From the NCBI GenBank assembly GCA_964035575.1, contig OZ037845.1, positions 62,001 through 126,000 of the forward strand: a stretch of DNA of 64,000 bases, given 5' to 3'. Position 1 is the first letter of the stretch; each line of letters opens with the position of its first letter. This stretch comes from Rhynchopus sp. YZ270_cl-10 (lineage: Eukaryota > Euglenozoa > Diplonemea > Diplonemida > Diplonemidae). Below are positions 40,801-52,000 of the stretch, one piece after another. The notes beneath the pieces are model-generated. The model was not told the origin of the DNA. It searched no databases and worked only from the letters and a program-made list of their open reading frames with translations. Position numbers and translations under genes: made by a program.

Positions 40801-42725
40801 CGCTTCAGGGTGGCAATCCCTACACACATAGCACCCCGCTCCAGAAAGGAAGATGCGACCTTTTTCTGGTACGCCACCGCAATGCTCTCCCGGATGCGCA
40901 ACTCTGCCGACCCTGTCAGGTGCGACGTCTGTCCCGTCGTCAGGCCTCCAAGCTGCGCAATCAAGAGGTTCGCCTCGTCGCCTGCACCCCCGAAGGCTTC
41001 AAACACAATAGGGGAGAACTTGGTGTTGATCTTGTTCAAATCCCGCTCGTGCTTCTCCCGTTTGACCTGGCCCTGGTTCTTCGCCGACCAGCCCACAAAC
41101 TTCGAGGCCCCTGTTCTGTAGGAAGGCAAGGTGGGGCACACGTGGGTGATGTCCAAACAACGAGGTCCATTTTCCGCCACTCCTACTGGGAGGTAGACGT
41201 CGCCTGGCCGCTTCTTCGACTCCAAATCCACTCTCACGGTCTCCTCCAAAGCAGGGTCCAAGCCCGCCCCTTGAGCCGCTCTGTACACCGAATCCCGCAA
41301 GGCGTTGTGGCGGGCGACGCGGTGTTTGGCGTAGGGGCAGCCAAAGGTGTGGTCGCCAAAGGAGTCCATGACAACCCTTTTCTGCCCCCCCTGACATGCC
41401 GAGCAAGTCGTTCCCTCCGCATGGATGGCCACCCCTAGTCGGAAACGGGTCACAACCGCAAAGTCCGCTGAAGACATCTGGTTCCTTGCTGAGGGTGTCG
41501 CCGTGAGGTACGTCCCAGAAAGCGGCAGGAGAAGGGACTTCATCCGTGCTCGGTCTCGCATGCAGAGCTGTTGCATCAACTTGTCTGCCTGGGCGTCAAT
41601 CACCGCAGACGACAGACTCTGCTGCTCCAGGATCTTCTTCGGCTGAGCCCTGTCCACGTGAAACGCCACCGGTACCCTGGAGTTGTACTCCTCAGCCGCG
41701 CTGTTCCATCTCTCCTCATCCCAGGTGAACGCAGGGTCCAAGGCCTGCGACAGTTGCAGGTTCCCTGACTGAGAGGCGAGGGACGCAGCCGTCCGATGGT
41801 CCACTGTGCGACGGATACCCAGCCCCCCAAGCGCCACAGGAAGCGCCGCCTGCGCCCTTGCCAACTCCGGCAGCGCCCCATCCGGGTCATGCAGAAGCGC
41901 AGCCAGGCACCTGTCAATCAGGTCGTCAAAAGCCGTCAGGTACTCCGCGCACTGTGGGATCCCCCGCATGTAGAACACCATGCGGCAGTAGCCTTCGCAG
42001 TATCTCAGTACGTAGAAGGCTGCCTGGGCGTCCCCGAGGTCCACAAGGGCTTCCAGGTTGCGGCGGGAATCGTCCACCTTCCGGGCCATGTACTCCTCGC
42101 AGAAAGCCGCAGACCCAATGGGGATGCCCAAGAAATCGAACCCATCCACATCCAACAGCCGAAACCCGCCTTCACCCATGGCGTCCTGTCCACCCTCGTT
42201 CAACGTGAACCCCACGGCCTCGAGATCCTCCTTGGAGACGCCACCAGTGGAGATGAGCTCACACTTGTTCGCGTTCACCTCCAACCCCAGTTCGGAGCTA
42301 CGAGTGCACAGAACCTGGTACGCCTCGAAAACCGCCTTAGGGGACCCCCTCAGAGAGCCGTCATCGAGGTACCACAAAGTCCCATCCAGGCCTGGGTGCC
42401 CCTTCAGCTCTAGCGCCATCTGGTGTATGGTCAGGGAGAAGAGAAGCGGGCCCAAGGGATCTCCTTGTTGAGCTCCGCGCTGAGACTTTATGGTATCCCC
42501 ACCATAGAACAGGCTAGAGTGCTCCAGGTAACACCATCGCACCCATGGGGCCAGCTCGGGGAGGTTGGCGTCGACCGCTCTTAGCATCGACAGGCGGTCT
42601 ACGCAGTTGAACGCGTTACGGTAGTCAATTTTCAAAATGACTTTACCTTTTCCGCGGTTGCGCCCGGCGTACTGCGAGATAACATCAGTCGCCACTGCCG
42701 CCCCCCTTGCCGTTGCCACCCCCAC
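37836..42725 (-). CDS. Copy D main ORF: RT, endonuclease, OTU-like, zinc finger, coiled coil
   Basis: This 1,629-codon frame has no ATG start and is broken from its N-terminal part. In order: RT from VGVATARGAAVATDV through KIDYRNAF, AQQGDPLGPLLF (about 42450-42480) and YLDD (about 42365); an R2-type knuckle CSAC...GDHTFGC...RHN (about 41290-41400); the restriction-like endonuclease GDVYLP, CLDITHV, KREKH...FSPIV, all in one frame; an OTU-like domain VAGDCAFEAL (about 40415) to PGHYEPL (about 40065); a CEQC...CHTC...CLHC finger (about 39850-39930); a Lys/Gln-rich coiled coil (39400-39660); an unrecognised region; and a Ser-rich, RGG-like tail. Compared with family 1, the coiled coil and tail are extra. 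The endonuclease is not split here. Confidence 0.88.
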   Translation of the reverse strand: MGVATARGAAVATDVISQYAGRNRGKGKVILKIDYRNAFNCVDRLSMLRAVDANLPELAPWVRWCYLEHSSLFYGGDTIKSQRGAQQGDPLGPLLFSLTIHQMALELKGHPGLDGTLWYLDDGSLRGSPKAVFEAYQVLCTRSSELGLEVNANKCELISTGGVSKEDLEAVGFTLNEGGQDAMGEGGFRLLDVDGFDFLGIPIGSAAFCEEYMARKVDDSRRNLEALVDLGDAQAAFYVLRYCEGYCRMVFYMRGIPQCAEYLTAFDDLIDRCLAALLHDPDGALPELARAQAALPVALGGLGIRRTVDHRTAASLASQSGNLQLSQALDPAFTWDEERWNSAAEEYNSRVPVAFHVDRAQPKKILEQQSLSSAVIDAQADKLMQQLCMRDRARMKSLLLPLSGTYLTATPSARNQMSSADFAVVTRFRLGVAIHAEGTTCSACQGGQKRVVMDSFGDHTFGCPYAKHRVARHNALRDSVYRAAQGAGLDPALEETVRVDLESKKRPGDVYLPVGVAENGPRCLDITHVCPTLPSYRTGASKFVGWSAKNQGQVKREKHERDLNKINTKFSPIVFEAFGGAGDEANLLIAQLGGLTTGQTSHLTGSAELRIRESIAVAYQKKVASSFLERGAMCVGIATLKREPCVEVDVAPSAEDMDRFGRRSAGAVEPLCDDANPDDDMSRPAPDRSEEQQGKRKRDVKPDHVEPPRKRTGRFDSATVIPEGPGLDVVREWEFLRECPAAQRPRATEQAAKLGASKVTWSFVAGDCAFEALLFATGRTDLSVEGLRQAAVKKVQGRADLSSAAVPNFGVWQRLMTSGDRGDERTWADAIAVAGAGEALEVSVVILNEFARPSLMVPRKRPKAVVLLLHSGDQDAADGSGSIPGHYEPLTMDPALQQHILSFEATGGKGECQSERPMAFVGAREAEASNTFLQCEQCSKLFDASDAHFCCHTCGGLACLHCALSQIGRAEYFSALSFLHSNVPAQAASAEGSGDPPPKRAPSPAVPAPEGEDVEEVDMPMAGEEGQQAEQKQQKHEKQRKQQKQQQQKADQVKKEALQRASDAWQQALEVRREHRRSWGPDLAALRGTFGDRQQELSRFLEEQNVRLDQAKAADRHRVEELTARHKRELAEDAKKMHAQYLEDCDRHPEAGESLRAEYDRQRCERHYAIAAKHESEQKATTLLLTAVNLSRQLEAERMVAYGRCFGVVCEGRLFLPCHAVRRAVGDDPEGLEPDCVGDWMALFGPQGASPCPGEFLYCWATQQPWSGNGEGDGDCPESVVARQAVRKIAGEAGYCDTWGKTSAVIVVREGRVSWGTPSRDQLEEEVGRQAEAADSEVRVKVEEMDDDEQEQEEDLDTAMEGADRSLSLSVEGIPDQKKQARVRELLRAQSEAWMWTEEERTERGGLFPCLTMGSPVPSSVTKWISLFHYRQGEKQDGRPLLSLPLSTATFTQWYEVMKVVGLHEWSVQEKCKAKSTLHALTDNRSSRGQAFAAESTRRENEARAAREGIGRQPQASSSSSSSSTSAGRGTTTSIAQPAVSTSSSSSSAGRGNATSSAQPAPSPAPKGPQRHAAQGRSNTSNVFTDAVAQATQHVLSPQEVQRGRNGRGGGQKGRQSGGRKGKKGNKKN

Positions 42726-45700
42726 CGGTTCCCTCGAAGAAGAAGCGTCCTAGCAGGCACCCGCACTCGCGCCGACAGAATCTTTCCCACCAGTCTGCGG
42801 AGAGTGTCCCCAACCGCAATCGGACGCACGTCCTCCTCCAGGCCCGGCCCCTTTGCAGGCTTCCGGAGAGCCACCAAGTTAGCGCCGGCGAAGACTCAGC
42901 CACCTCCACTGGAGCATTTCCTCGTGCCAAAGACGTCAACACTGCGGCCAGCGCTGCCAAAGTTCCCTTAGCCCGCCTCTGTAGGCAAAGTGTACGAAGG
43001 TGCGCGCCCGTCACGTTCGAGGGACCCGCCGCCGATGACTTCGGCATGCTCCGCAGGGCCTTCATCACCTCCACCACTGTCACCGGTGGGACCTCCTGAG
43101 GCTGTGGCCAATCCGCCTGCTCCAGGGCCTTGGCATCAGCTGCGGCTGGGTGCTTCGTCTGAAGCTTTTCCAGCGTCGCCGGTGTCTGTGGGGCGAGGCC
43201 GTCGCTGGTAGCGCATGACATGGCCTGGCTCGGGAGTCCTGCTCTCGCTTTGGCTATGGTGCGCTTCCGTCTCCCTTCGTCAGTGTCTTCATCCGACCAC
43301 CCAGAGGGCCTTGGCTTCCGCTCCTCTACCGTTTGCTCCCACAGGGCGACATACTGGCCAGCCTTCCAAGCCTCCAAGTCCTTCCCCCAGGTGCTCGTCA
43401 AACGTCGCTCCTGGTCCTTGCCCCCTCGCTCTGTCCGTGTCCGGTGCAACACTGTGAAGAACAGTGCAAGGCGCTTCCAGGCCACCTCGTCCTGGTACTC
43501 CAGGATGTCCATGAGGACCCTCAGGAAGAGCTCGCTGTACAGCTGCAGGTGTTTGTCTGGGCACCCGCCCTTCAGCTGGATCCTGGTGGTCCCCATGACT
43601 TCAAAGGAGGGGAGGTCATCCTGATCTGTCAGCATTCCTCGACTGGAGGGAGACGGAGCGGTGAAGCCTTCTTCGCCAAAGTGCACCGTACAGGTGTTGC
43701 AGACCTCCTTGCTCTGCGGCAATAGCATGTCGCACTGATCGTTCGCACAGCGCGACATGCCCAAGTGGCCCAACAGCTCGTCGGGGATGTACGCTCCATC
43801 CGCCTGGTGGCGACGCATGTGCTGCAGCAAGCCCTTACGAGACAGGCCCCCGACCGCATCACTCGAAGACAAAATTCCCGCTCTGCATCCATCAAAGGGG
43901 CAGAACACCCGATCCGCATTGATGTGTCCCAGCTTGGTAGCCAGGGGGGCGGTGGTGGTGGTGTTGGTGGGGATGATGCCATCCAAATGCGCTGTGTCCA
44001 GCACTGCCTGCCGAGCCTCCTTCCTCATCTTCTCTGCCATCCCCTCCTTGGTCTTCCCCACCTCCGGGACAAGCTCCACTGCCTCAAAGTGAGAGTCACA
44101 GAGAGCGATGACGACCGTGGGAAGTTTCGCTTGGAAGCTCTCCGCGTACGACTTGGCGACTCTTTTGCTACCAGGGGTGATGCGCACGAGGGGGTTCTCT
44201 TCCGACGCCTGCACTACCACGATGTTGATGCGGGATGCTGTCGCGGTGAGCTGAAGCCCCAAGTGGTTGAGGTGGGCCTCGCCGGTCACACCATTGGCAA
44301 ACTCCGTCATGGCCTCCTGCGACCCCAGCACCTGCACCAGGCGGTTCGACACCTCCACTGCTGTGTCATACAGCTGCTTGCGCATTGCCCTCACGTCCGG
44401 CTGCGTGTCGTGGTCCCAGAGGTGTAGTGCCACATAACCACAATCATTTGTGGACACGTTGGGGATGCGTTTAGCTCCAAACTTCGCCAGAGTCGCGTCC
44501 ACAGACACCGCTTGCTCTGTATACGCAGGAGCGTTCACGTTTGCGCACCCACCGGTCAACGCAAACGGGGACAAGCTGATCGGGTGCTCCGGATCCGCAG
44601 GGGCAGGGCGCAGGTCCCAGGGCGTCACCGCTCGCCACAACAGCGACAGCAAGACCAGTAGGGACACCACCAGCATGCCAAATGCCATCCCGATCCTACG
44701 AGTCCACCTGCGTGCTGCCACACGGCGCACCTCCAAGAGAAGAACCCAGCCAAGTGGGCGCGCGACGCCGACCAGTGCCACAAAACCCGCCAAACAACCA
44801 CCTGCGGACCATGCAACCCACACCCACTCGGCTGCACACACCGACAACTGACCCACCCCCATCACACTGGCCCTCACCAAGCTGGCAGCCACTCGGATCC
44901 CTCCGGTCCATCGGCGCACTCGCTCGCTCGCCCCTTCCAGCCACCGCCATCCTCTCCGAACGCGGCACAGTCCCCGCAGCACACCCACCCCCAGCACCTC
45001 CGCGTCCCGAAAAAGCGCGCAACCCAAAACATGTGGCGCTGACCTCCCAAGCTCAGACCCCACAAAAACCAGAACCCAGATGGCCACACACTGCAAAGCA
45101 CCTCTCAACGCATCGGCGACCCTGATCCTGCGGAAAACTGGGTGCGCTGCCGGAGAGGGCGGACGATTGCAGGGCGCCTTGCGCCGACGGAGCCTGCCCG
45201 CCTGTGACTTGGTCCAGTTCAAGGACCGGTGTCCTCGTCGCGTCCTCCTGGTCCTCCTGCCCACCAGCCACAAAATGAGATGACTGAGGGTAGGGGCGCG
45301 TCTGTCCTTCCACAGATCCAGGACCGCGAACGACACAAACACTCCCCACTCAGGTGCCTCGACTACCCAGCAGGGGTCAGGTTGACGCAAGGAGGTGAAG
45401 ACCTCCCAGAGGTTGCACCACCAGTCGAACCAAAACTCTATCTGTACACACCCCTTTTGCCACACCCGCATCATCACACAGCCACTCTGTCCTTCTCGCC
45501 CCTCAAGGCTGACCCCGAACACCAGCATACCTCGCTCACCACCCCCTAAGTTGTTGTTGCTGCGTCTGCTGTTGATGTTGGTGCTGCTGTTGGACCTGCT
45601 GTTGGAACTGCTGCTGCAGAAGTCTATGGAACTGCAGTTGAAACTGCTGTTGTGCCTGCTGTTGGAACTGCTGCTGGAACTGCTTTTGGAGACGCTGTTG

Positions 45701-46653
45701 GACCTGCTGTTGGAACCGCTGCTGCAGAAGTCTTTGGAACTGCTGTTAAAACTGCTGTTAAGCCTGCTGTTGGAACTGCTGTTGGACCTGCCGTTAGAGC
45801 TGCTGCCGCAGAAGTCCTTGGAACTGCTGATGAAACTGCTGTTGTGCCTGCTGTTGTGCCTGTTGCTGGAACTGCTTTTGGAAACGCTGTTGGAACTGCT
45901 GCTGCAGAAGCCATTGGAACTGCTGTTTAAACTGCTGTTGTGCCTGCTGTTGGAACTGCTGCTGGAACTGCTGCTGGAACGGCTGTTGGAAACGCTGCTG
46001 CAGAAGTCTTTGGAACTGCTGTTGAAACTGCTGCTAAGCCTGCTGTTGGACCTGCTGTTGGAGCTGCTGCTGCCGAAGTCTTTGGAACTGCAGTTGAAAC
46101 TGCTGTTGTGCCTGCTGTTGGAACTGCTGCTGGAACTGCTTTTGGAGACGCTGTTGGACCTGCTGTTGGAACTGCTGCTGCAGAAGTCTATGGAACTGCA
46201 GTTGAAACTGCTGTTGTGCCTGCTGTTGGAACTGCTGCTGGAACTGCTTTTGGAGACGCTGTTGGACCTGCTGTTGGAACCGCTGCTGCAGAAGTCTTTG
46301 GAACTGCTGTTAAAACTGCTGTTAAGCCTGCTGTTGGAACTGCTGTTGGACCTGCCGTTAGAGCTGCTGCCGCAGAAGTCCTTGGAACTGCTGATGAAAC
46401 TGCTGTTGTGCCTGCTGTTGTGCCTGTTGCTGGAACTGCTTTTGGAAACGCTGTTGGAACTGCTGCTGCAGAAGCCATTGGAACTGCTGTTTAAACTGCT
46501 GTTGTGCCTGCTGTTGGAACTGCTGCTGGAACTGCTGCTGGAACGGCTGTTGGAAACGCTGCTGCAGAAGTCTTTGGAACTGCTGTTGAAACTGCTGCTA
46601 AGCCTGCTGTTGGAGCACCCTATTTCGGGACCCCCAAAAAGCCCCCTGTGCAC
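42685..46653 (-). pseudogene. Copy D N-terminal ORF with two frameshifts into RT
   Basis: The 1,322-codon frame encodes a long Ser/Asn-rich repeat region, then the module ERGMLVFGVSLEGREGQ...RRAPTLSHLILWLVGRR nearly identical to family 1, several hydrophobic segments, an OTU-like domain (TNDCGYVAL about 44440, DSHFEAV about 44090), CxxC fingers and the start of RT (MKALRSMPKSSAAGPSNVTG). After APVEVAE (about 42900) the true RT sequence FAGANLVALRKPAKG...DVRPIAVGDTLRR lies in a second frame, and after ARTLLLRG (about 42745) it moves to a third, continuing in 42725-37836. The frame has no ATG near its 5' end (GTG 46653). It is therefore inactive unless the breaks are sequence errors. Confidence 0.85.
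45600..46612 (-). repeat. CTG/CAG-type trinucleotide region with a 564-bp duplication
   Basis: Imperfect CTGTTGGAACTGCTG repeats encode runs of Ser/Asn. Bases about 45624-46045 recur at about 46188-46609 with offset 564 and almost no differences, so one block duplicated recently. Confidence 0.88.
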
Positions 46654-46793
46654 CCTTTTTCAGGGGTGAAATGCCCCCTGTGCACCATATCCAAAACCAC
46701 TTCCGGGAGGTTTCGGGAGGGTTTCAGGAACCAAAAAAAGCTGCCCCCTGTGCACCTTAGATACCTAGGCGCCCCCTGTGCACCCTAGATGCC
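46640..46793 (-). promoter_or_regulatory. Four copies of GCCCCCTGTGCACC upstream of copy D ORF
   Basis: The 14-mer occurs at about 46641, 46673, 46743 and 46771, spaced 32, 70 and 28 bases apart, and contains the palindrome GTGCAC. Iterated words at a retrotransposon 5' end often belong to an internal promoter; that role is inferred only. Confidence 0.5.
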
Positions 46794-47439
46794 TGCAAGG
46801 ATGCTGTGCAAGGATGCTGTGCAAGGATGCTGTGCAAGGATGCTGTGCAAGGATGCTGTGCAAGGATGCTGTGCAAGGATGCTGTGCAAGGATGCTGTGC
46901 AAGGATGCTGTGCAAGGATGCTGTGCAAGGATGCTGTGCAAGGATGCTGTGCAAGGATGCTGTGCAAGGATGCTGTGCAAGGATGCTGTGCAAGGATGCT
47001 GTGCAAGGATGCTGTGCAAGGATGCTGTGCAAGGATGCTGTGCAAGGATGCTGTGCAAGGATGCTGTGCAAGGATGCTGTGCAAGGATGCTGTGCAAGGA
47101 TGCTGTGCAAGGATGCTGTGCAAGGATGCTGTGCAAGGATGCTGTGCAAGGATGCTGTGCAAGGATGCTGTGCAAGGATGCTGTGCAAGGATGCTGTGCA
47201 AGGATGCTGTGCAAGGATGCTGTGCAAGGATGCTGTGCAAGGATGCTGTGCAAGGATGCTGTGCAAGGATGCTGTGCAAGGATGCTGTGCAAGGATGCTG
47301 TGCAAGGATGCTGTGCAAGGATGCTGTGCAAGGATGCTGTGCAAGGATGCTGTGCAAGGATGCTGTGCAAGGATGCTGTGCAAGGATGCTGTGCAAGGAT
47401 GCTGTGCAAGGATGCTGTGCAAGGATGCTGTGCAAGGAT
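46794..47439. repeat. 13-bp minisatellite (TGCAAGGATGCTG)n, about 50 copies
   Basis: A virtually perfect array. Because 13 is not a multiple of three and there is no stop, several frames stay open for >200 codons (13-residue period, e.g. ARMLCKDAVQGCC). These are not genes. Confidence 0.96.
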
Positions 47440-47454
47440 CATCCTGTGAGTAGG

Positions 47455-47645
47455 TTCCTTCATTGCGACGCTCCCATCCAGTCAGCGACGCTGTGAGCAG
47501 TGGCCCGTTCTCTTGCTGTTACCTACGCCCCTGTTCTCTTTCTTCGTTCTCCGCAAGATGTTCAGTATCAGCGGCTCGTGGTTACTGTCTCTTCACCGCT
47601 CTTCACCTCCTCTTCACTGCGAACCTGCTGCACTCTTGTAGGGCC
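47455..47645 (-). pseudogene. Relic of the 5' end of the large secreted-protein gene
   Basis: GCTCCCATCCAG, CGACGCTGTGAGCAGTGG, TTGCTGTTACCTACGC, CTGTTCTC and CAGCGGCTCG...CTGTCTCTTCACC correspond in order to pieces of 56310-56440 and 56775-56830, that is, codons for the signal peptide region and first ~190 residues. Intervening coding bases are lost and the frames are broken. Confidence 0.75.
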
Positions 47646-49011
47646 ATCACACACAGAGACCTCATCGTTCCCTGGTTGTAAAATAATCCTGTTATGGGTG
47701 CGGATGTGGATCATGTTTGTGGATGAGTGAAAAGGTTACAAAGGGAGGTTTCTGTGACAGTACGAAGGGGGAGAAAACAAAAGACCCTGGGAGTGACAGA
47801 AAAGAGGCACTTCCAAAAAAGGGGACATGAGGGGAATAACCATCACAATACATGCTACAGATATGAGAGCAAAAGCGCAAGGGAGCAGGCTCTATCGTGG
47901 CCGCTCTTGTGTCGCCCGCTCCTGCTGCACGAAAGGAAGCTTTTTATTGTGTGTCTTGCCGTGCGATGCAGTGGGATAAGTGGCAAAGCGATCGACGTAA
48001 CACAAATGAAATGAAATAGATCTATTCGCAAAACTAAATCTAAGGACAAGGTGAAAGGTGAAAGAGCTATTGGAAAGCACACTCCACGAATGTGTCAGAT
48101 GTCAAGAATGGCTATCCAATGGTGGGCAACACGGAACCTGGCATAAGGAACCTTGTGCATCAAAGTGTGTGTCTGGGACACAACTGAAAAGAAACGGGTC
48201 ATAACAAGAACAATGAACAAAAAACGAGGGGGAAACGAAAAAAATATGCACAACTTGCTGAATCGGCCGGAGCTAGGCCGACTCAGCACGTTGCACTGTA
48301 TGACGCAACGTACAACAACAATTCAAGTGCAAGGAAAGGAACTCGTAATCAAGGATCCTCTACAGGACATTTTGATCCGCACCTGTTTCCTTCTTTTGGT
48401 GCACGGTACTCCCAAAGTTCATAGGCAACGAACAAGCTGTCAGAGTGGGATGGCTAAGACTAGGATTTTAAAAATCCACTGCAAACCCGCCTCTTGCGCA
48501 CTATGAACAAGAAGACCATTGTGCACGTACGTTGATTGATATTCAGTATGACAGGAATGAGTGACAGGGGGGAAGAAGTTGAAGTTAGAGATTGAAGTAA
48601 ACAGTAATAAAATGCTTTGAACAAACGGGGGAATTCAGAGTCTCGAATAGGAAACTGAGGCCCGTATCGTACAAAAAAATCATCAAATGCACCAAAGTGG
48701 GGAAGGGAACTCGGAACCAAAGATCCTCTACAGGACATTTAGGTCCTTACCTCGAGTTTTCCTTCCTTTTTGTGATGCATTGATAGCTTTTAGAGTGGGC
48801 TGGCGAAGCTTGTAGGAGGATTACCGTTAAAAACCCCCCGAGCCTCTCCGTGCACCATTCAAAAAAAGGGGAACTTGAATAATATTCCGTCTCTCGTGTG
48901 GACACATCCAAGGAAGAAAACAAATGCTAATAACGACTAATAAATGCCTTCAAGGCAAGGGGGCGAAAAAAATAAGAAGAATAAGAATACACAAACCCTG
49001 TGTGACTGGTC
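47646..49011. other. Intergenic, with a short diverged repeat
   Basis: No gene. ATCCTCTACAGGACATTT occurs at 48353 and 48721 within ~100 bp of related sequence, each followed by a C/T-rich CTTCCTT stretch. The part next to 49012 would hold the 3' end of the minus-strand gene. Confidence 0.5.
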
Positions 49012-52000
49012 TCAGGCCGGGCACACACATGAAGGGAACGGGGTCTGCTGACGCGGGCACCACTCAGAAGCGGGGGCACGGGAGGCGGGTTCATTCAGTA
49101 GGATCTGCTTCTTGTACACTGCCATCTCGTGCTGCAGTCCCACTCCTTGCACCCACTCAGGTCTCTCGCCCGCAAGCACTTCTGTCCACCCCGCCGCAGG
49201 GAGTGATGCTGGGAAGTTGCCGTGACGGCCGTGCCCAACCTCAACTATCATGTACATGGTCAGTACGCCCTCTCCTGCGATATAGATCCCCGTCCCTGAC
49301 TCAATGCTTTTGACCAATGACGGGCGGTAGTACGTTGCCGACTGCAGCTCCGTGGGGATGTTGCTGAGGGTGTACGTTCTGTCCCCCCAAGCCTGCATGT
49401 TGTCGCGCATCGTACCTTGGGGTGAGTACGTCAAAGTTGGAGAGTCGGAGGTGAGGTGCACATTTGTCCCTCCAAAAACTGCAATCCCGTGGACGAGGGA
49501 AGCTGTCGTTGATGGAGGCAACACGACAGCCGTGAGCGCAATATGCTTCTTGTACACTGCCATCTCGTGCTGCAGTCCCACTCCTTGCACCCACTCAGGC
49601 CTCTCGCCCGCAAGCACCTCTGTCCACCCCGCCGCAGGGAGTGATGCTGGGAAGTTGCCGTGACGGCCGAACCCGACCTCAACTATCATGTACATGGTCA
49701 GCCATCCTGTTCCCGTGACAGAGATCGCCGTCCCTGGTGCAATGCTCTTGACCAATGACGGGCGGTAGTATGTTGCCGACTGCAGCTCCATGGGGATGTT
49801 GCTGAGTGTGTATGTTCTGTCCCCCCAAGCCTGCATGTTGTCGCGCATCGTACCTTGGGGTGAGTACGTCAAAGTTGGAGAGTCGGAGGTGATGTGCACA
49901 TTTGTTCCCCCAAAAACTGCAATCCCGTGGAGGAGGGAAGCTGTCGTTGATGGAGGCAGCTCAACCACGGAATGTTTGATTACTGTGCCCACAAACACAG
50001 CCGTCGCCTCTGTTGGGCCGTTGAGGGCGAAGCTGAGCTCGGTGTCCGCATCAAGGAAGGTGCGGAACGTGTCCATGTTCTTCCCGTCGTCCCCAAAGTG
50101 TGCACCACACGGCGTGCTCTGCAGACCCAGGCCGCACAGCGTGCTGGAGATCCCCCCGTCCTGCCCCACGGAGCAAGGCAGGCAGCTGTACGCAGCAATC
50201 ACCACCTCGCAGCCGCCTGTGGCACAGCAGCGCGCAGTAACAGTCTCACCACCCACAAGCGGCTCCTGCGGGATGAAGGCCATCATCCCCTGCAGCTTGC
50301 TGTCAATCCCCGTCAGGTCCAGTGCAGGTGTGCTCAGTGTATCACCGTTCACAGGCAGCCTTGCTGTGCTCGACGCCCCAAAGCTCACGTCGTAGTGCCC
50401 CTGTGTGCACACCCCTTGCGCAGTCACGGCCCCGGGAGCACTCAGCACGTCAGTCGCAGGTACTGCACGCACAGTGATGACCTGCACCCGCGTTGTTGTC
50501 AGCCGCGCATCGTACACGGCAGATGCGTCCCCACACCCTATGTAGTACGGCTGCAGCTTCCATGTGCGCACAAAGGTTGACGCCCCACAAGCCTGCTCCA
50601 CCACTGCAGCGTCGCTGTGCACAAGTGTGTACGGCGTCCCACAGAACGCCAGTACAGACGGCCATCCCGTCACAGACGGCTCCACAGACGAGCCAAGGTC
50701 CACTGTTGTGTCGGCAGGGAAGGTCGCGAACACAGGTGCCACTGCGTGCACCTGCGCCACGTAGTCGACAGTCTCTGCCAGCTTGCGGCAGCCTGACTCA
50801 TCCCACGGACCCGTGCCGCACACATCGTCTGTCGCATGGTCGCCGTGGTGGATGGGGACAAAGTCCCTCCTACCCCCCGTCACCACCTTCCCTGCGTGGC
50901 ACACGTCCGTACCTTGCGCCACGCCTGTCGAGTGTGCAAACAGCATGTGCAGATTCCGTGTCTGCGTTGCTACCAGCTCTGCTGGCGGGTGCTGCAGAAC
51001 AACAATCTGCTCTGCTGTGCGCGTGTTCCCACATGCGTCCGCAACCGTCCACGTGCGCGTAAAACGTGCCAGTCCGTCGGCACGACACTGCGACTCGGGT
51101 GCGGCTGCAGCTGTGATCGTCAGTGCGCTGTCCTTTGAAGTCGTCGTCGTCGGGTACGAGTGCATACCGTGTGCCTCCATCCCAGCCCCCAGCGACTCTG
51201 CCGACATCGGGATGTCACTCTTCACCCCCCACGTCTCGAAGAACGGCACGTACAGCAGCTCCTCGGGCAACCGTGTGAACGCTGGCCCCGCAACGTCACG
51301 TACAGTGATCTTCTGCACACGTGTCTCCCCCTGTAGGTGCGTTCCTGAGCACTCTTCAAACACAGGCGGCTCCACCGTCCATGTTCGCACGACAGTCCAC
51401 ACTCCGCACTCTGCTTGCGATGCAGTCACCACGTCCGTGTACGTGATATCCGCGCCGTCAAAGCACGCAGACGTCTCCGGCACCCCTGTGTGAGAAGGCA
51501 GCAGGCTGTCCTCGTTCGTGATCGTCACATCCTCTGGGAAGGACTCAATCACCACCGGCACCACGGTCACCACCTGCACCACCTCCTCCGTCTCTCCTCC
51601 ACACACGCCAGCGTCGTGTCCCTTCCACAGCACCCGCAGGAACGACGACCCGCACACACGGTTAGGGAAGGCAGTCGCACTCAGTGATGTGGCGGACACC
51701 ATCTGCACCACCTTCCCTGCGTGGCAGCGTGCGTCCACGGACGCAAAGGCAGGCATCCCTGCAGGAAGGTGCAGCGACTGTGAGCACAACACTGAGTAGT
51801 CCGACGCAGGTGCAAGTGTGGGCGTTGCATACGTTACCTTCCCTGCCTCCGACAGAATGTCTGCGCCCAGGCCGCACTGCTTCGACAGCAACACTCCCGA
51901 TACGCTTGCCGCAAGTGCCACCTGTGCAGATGCTACTGACGCTGCGAACTCAGCTTCGGTCGCCATGTTGAAGGCCACCGTCCCTGCTGAGGCTGGTTGC

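Larger units (their letters stand above)
36808..46768 (-). mobile_element. Family 2 retrotransposon, copy D, nearly full length
   Basis: Plus-strand poly(T) 36808-36856 is the tail, followed by GGTGTTGTTCAACTTAGCCC, the complement of the family 1 terminal sequence. The ORFs run 46653-42685 and 42725-37836. The 5' end is not certain; GCGCCCCC at 36800-36807 recurs at 46769-46776 and could be an 8-bp target duplication. Confidence 0.85.

Noticed and set aside
42685-42900. Programmed frameshifting in the RT of copy D
   Set aside because: Two shifts within ~160 bases inside a conserved enzyme core, absent from family 1; decay is simpler.
46757-47496. Several >200-codon frames on both strands
   Set aside because: They are created by a stop-free 13-bp tandem repeat and exist in five frames at once.
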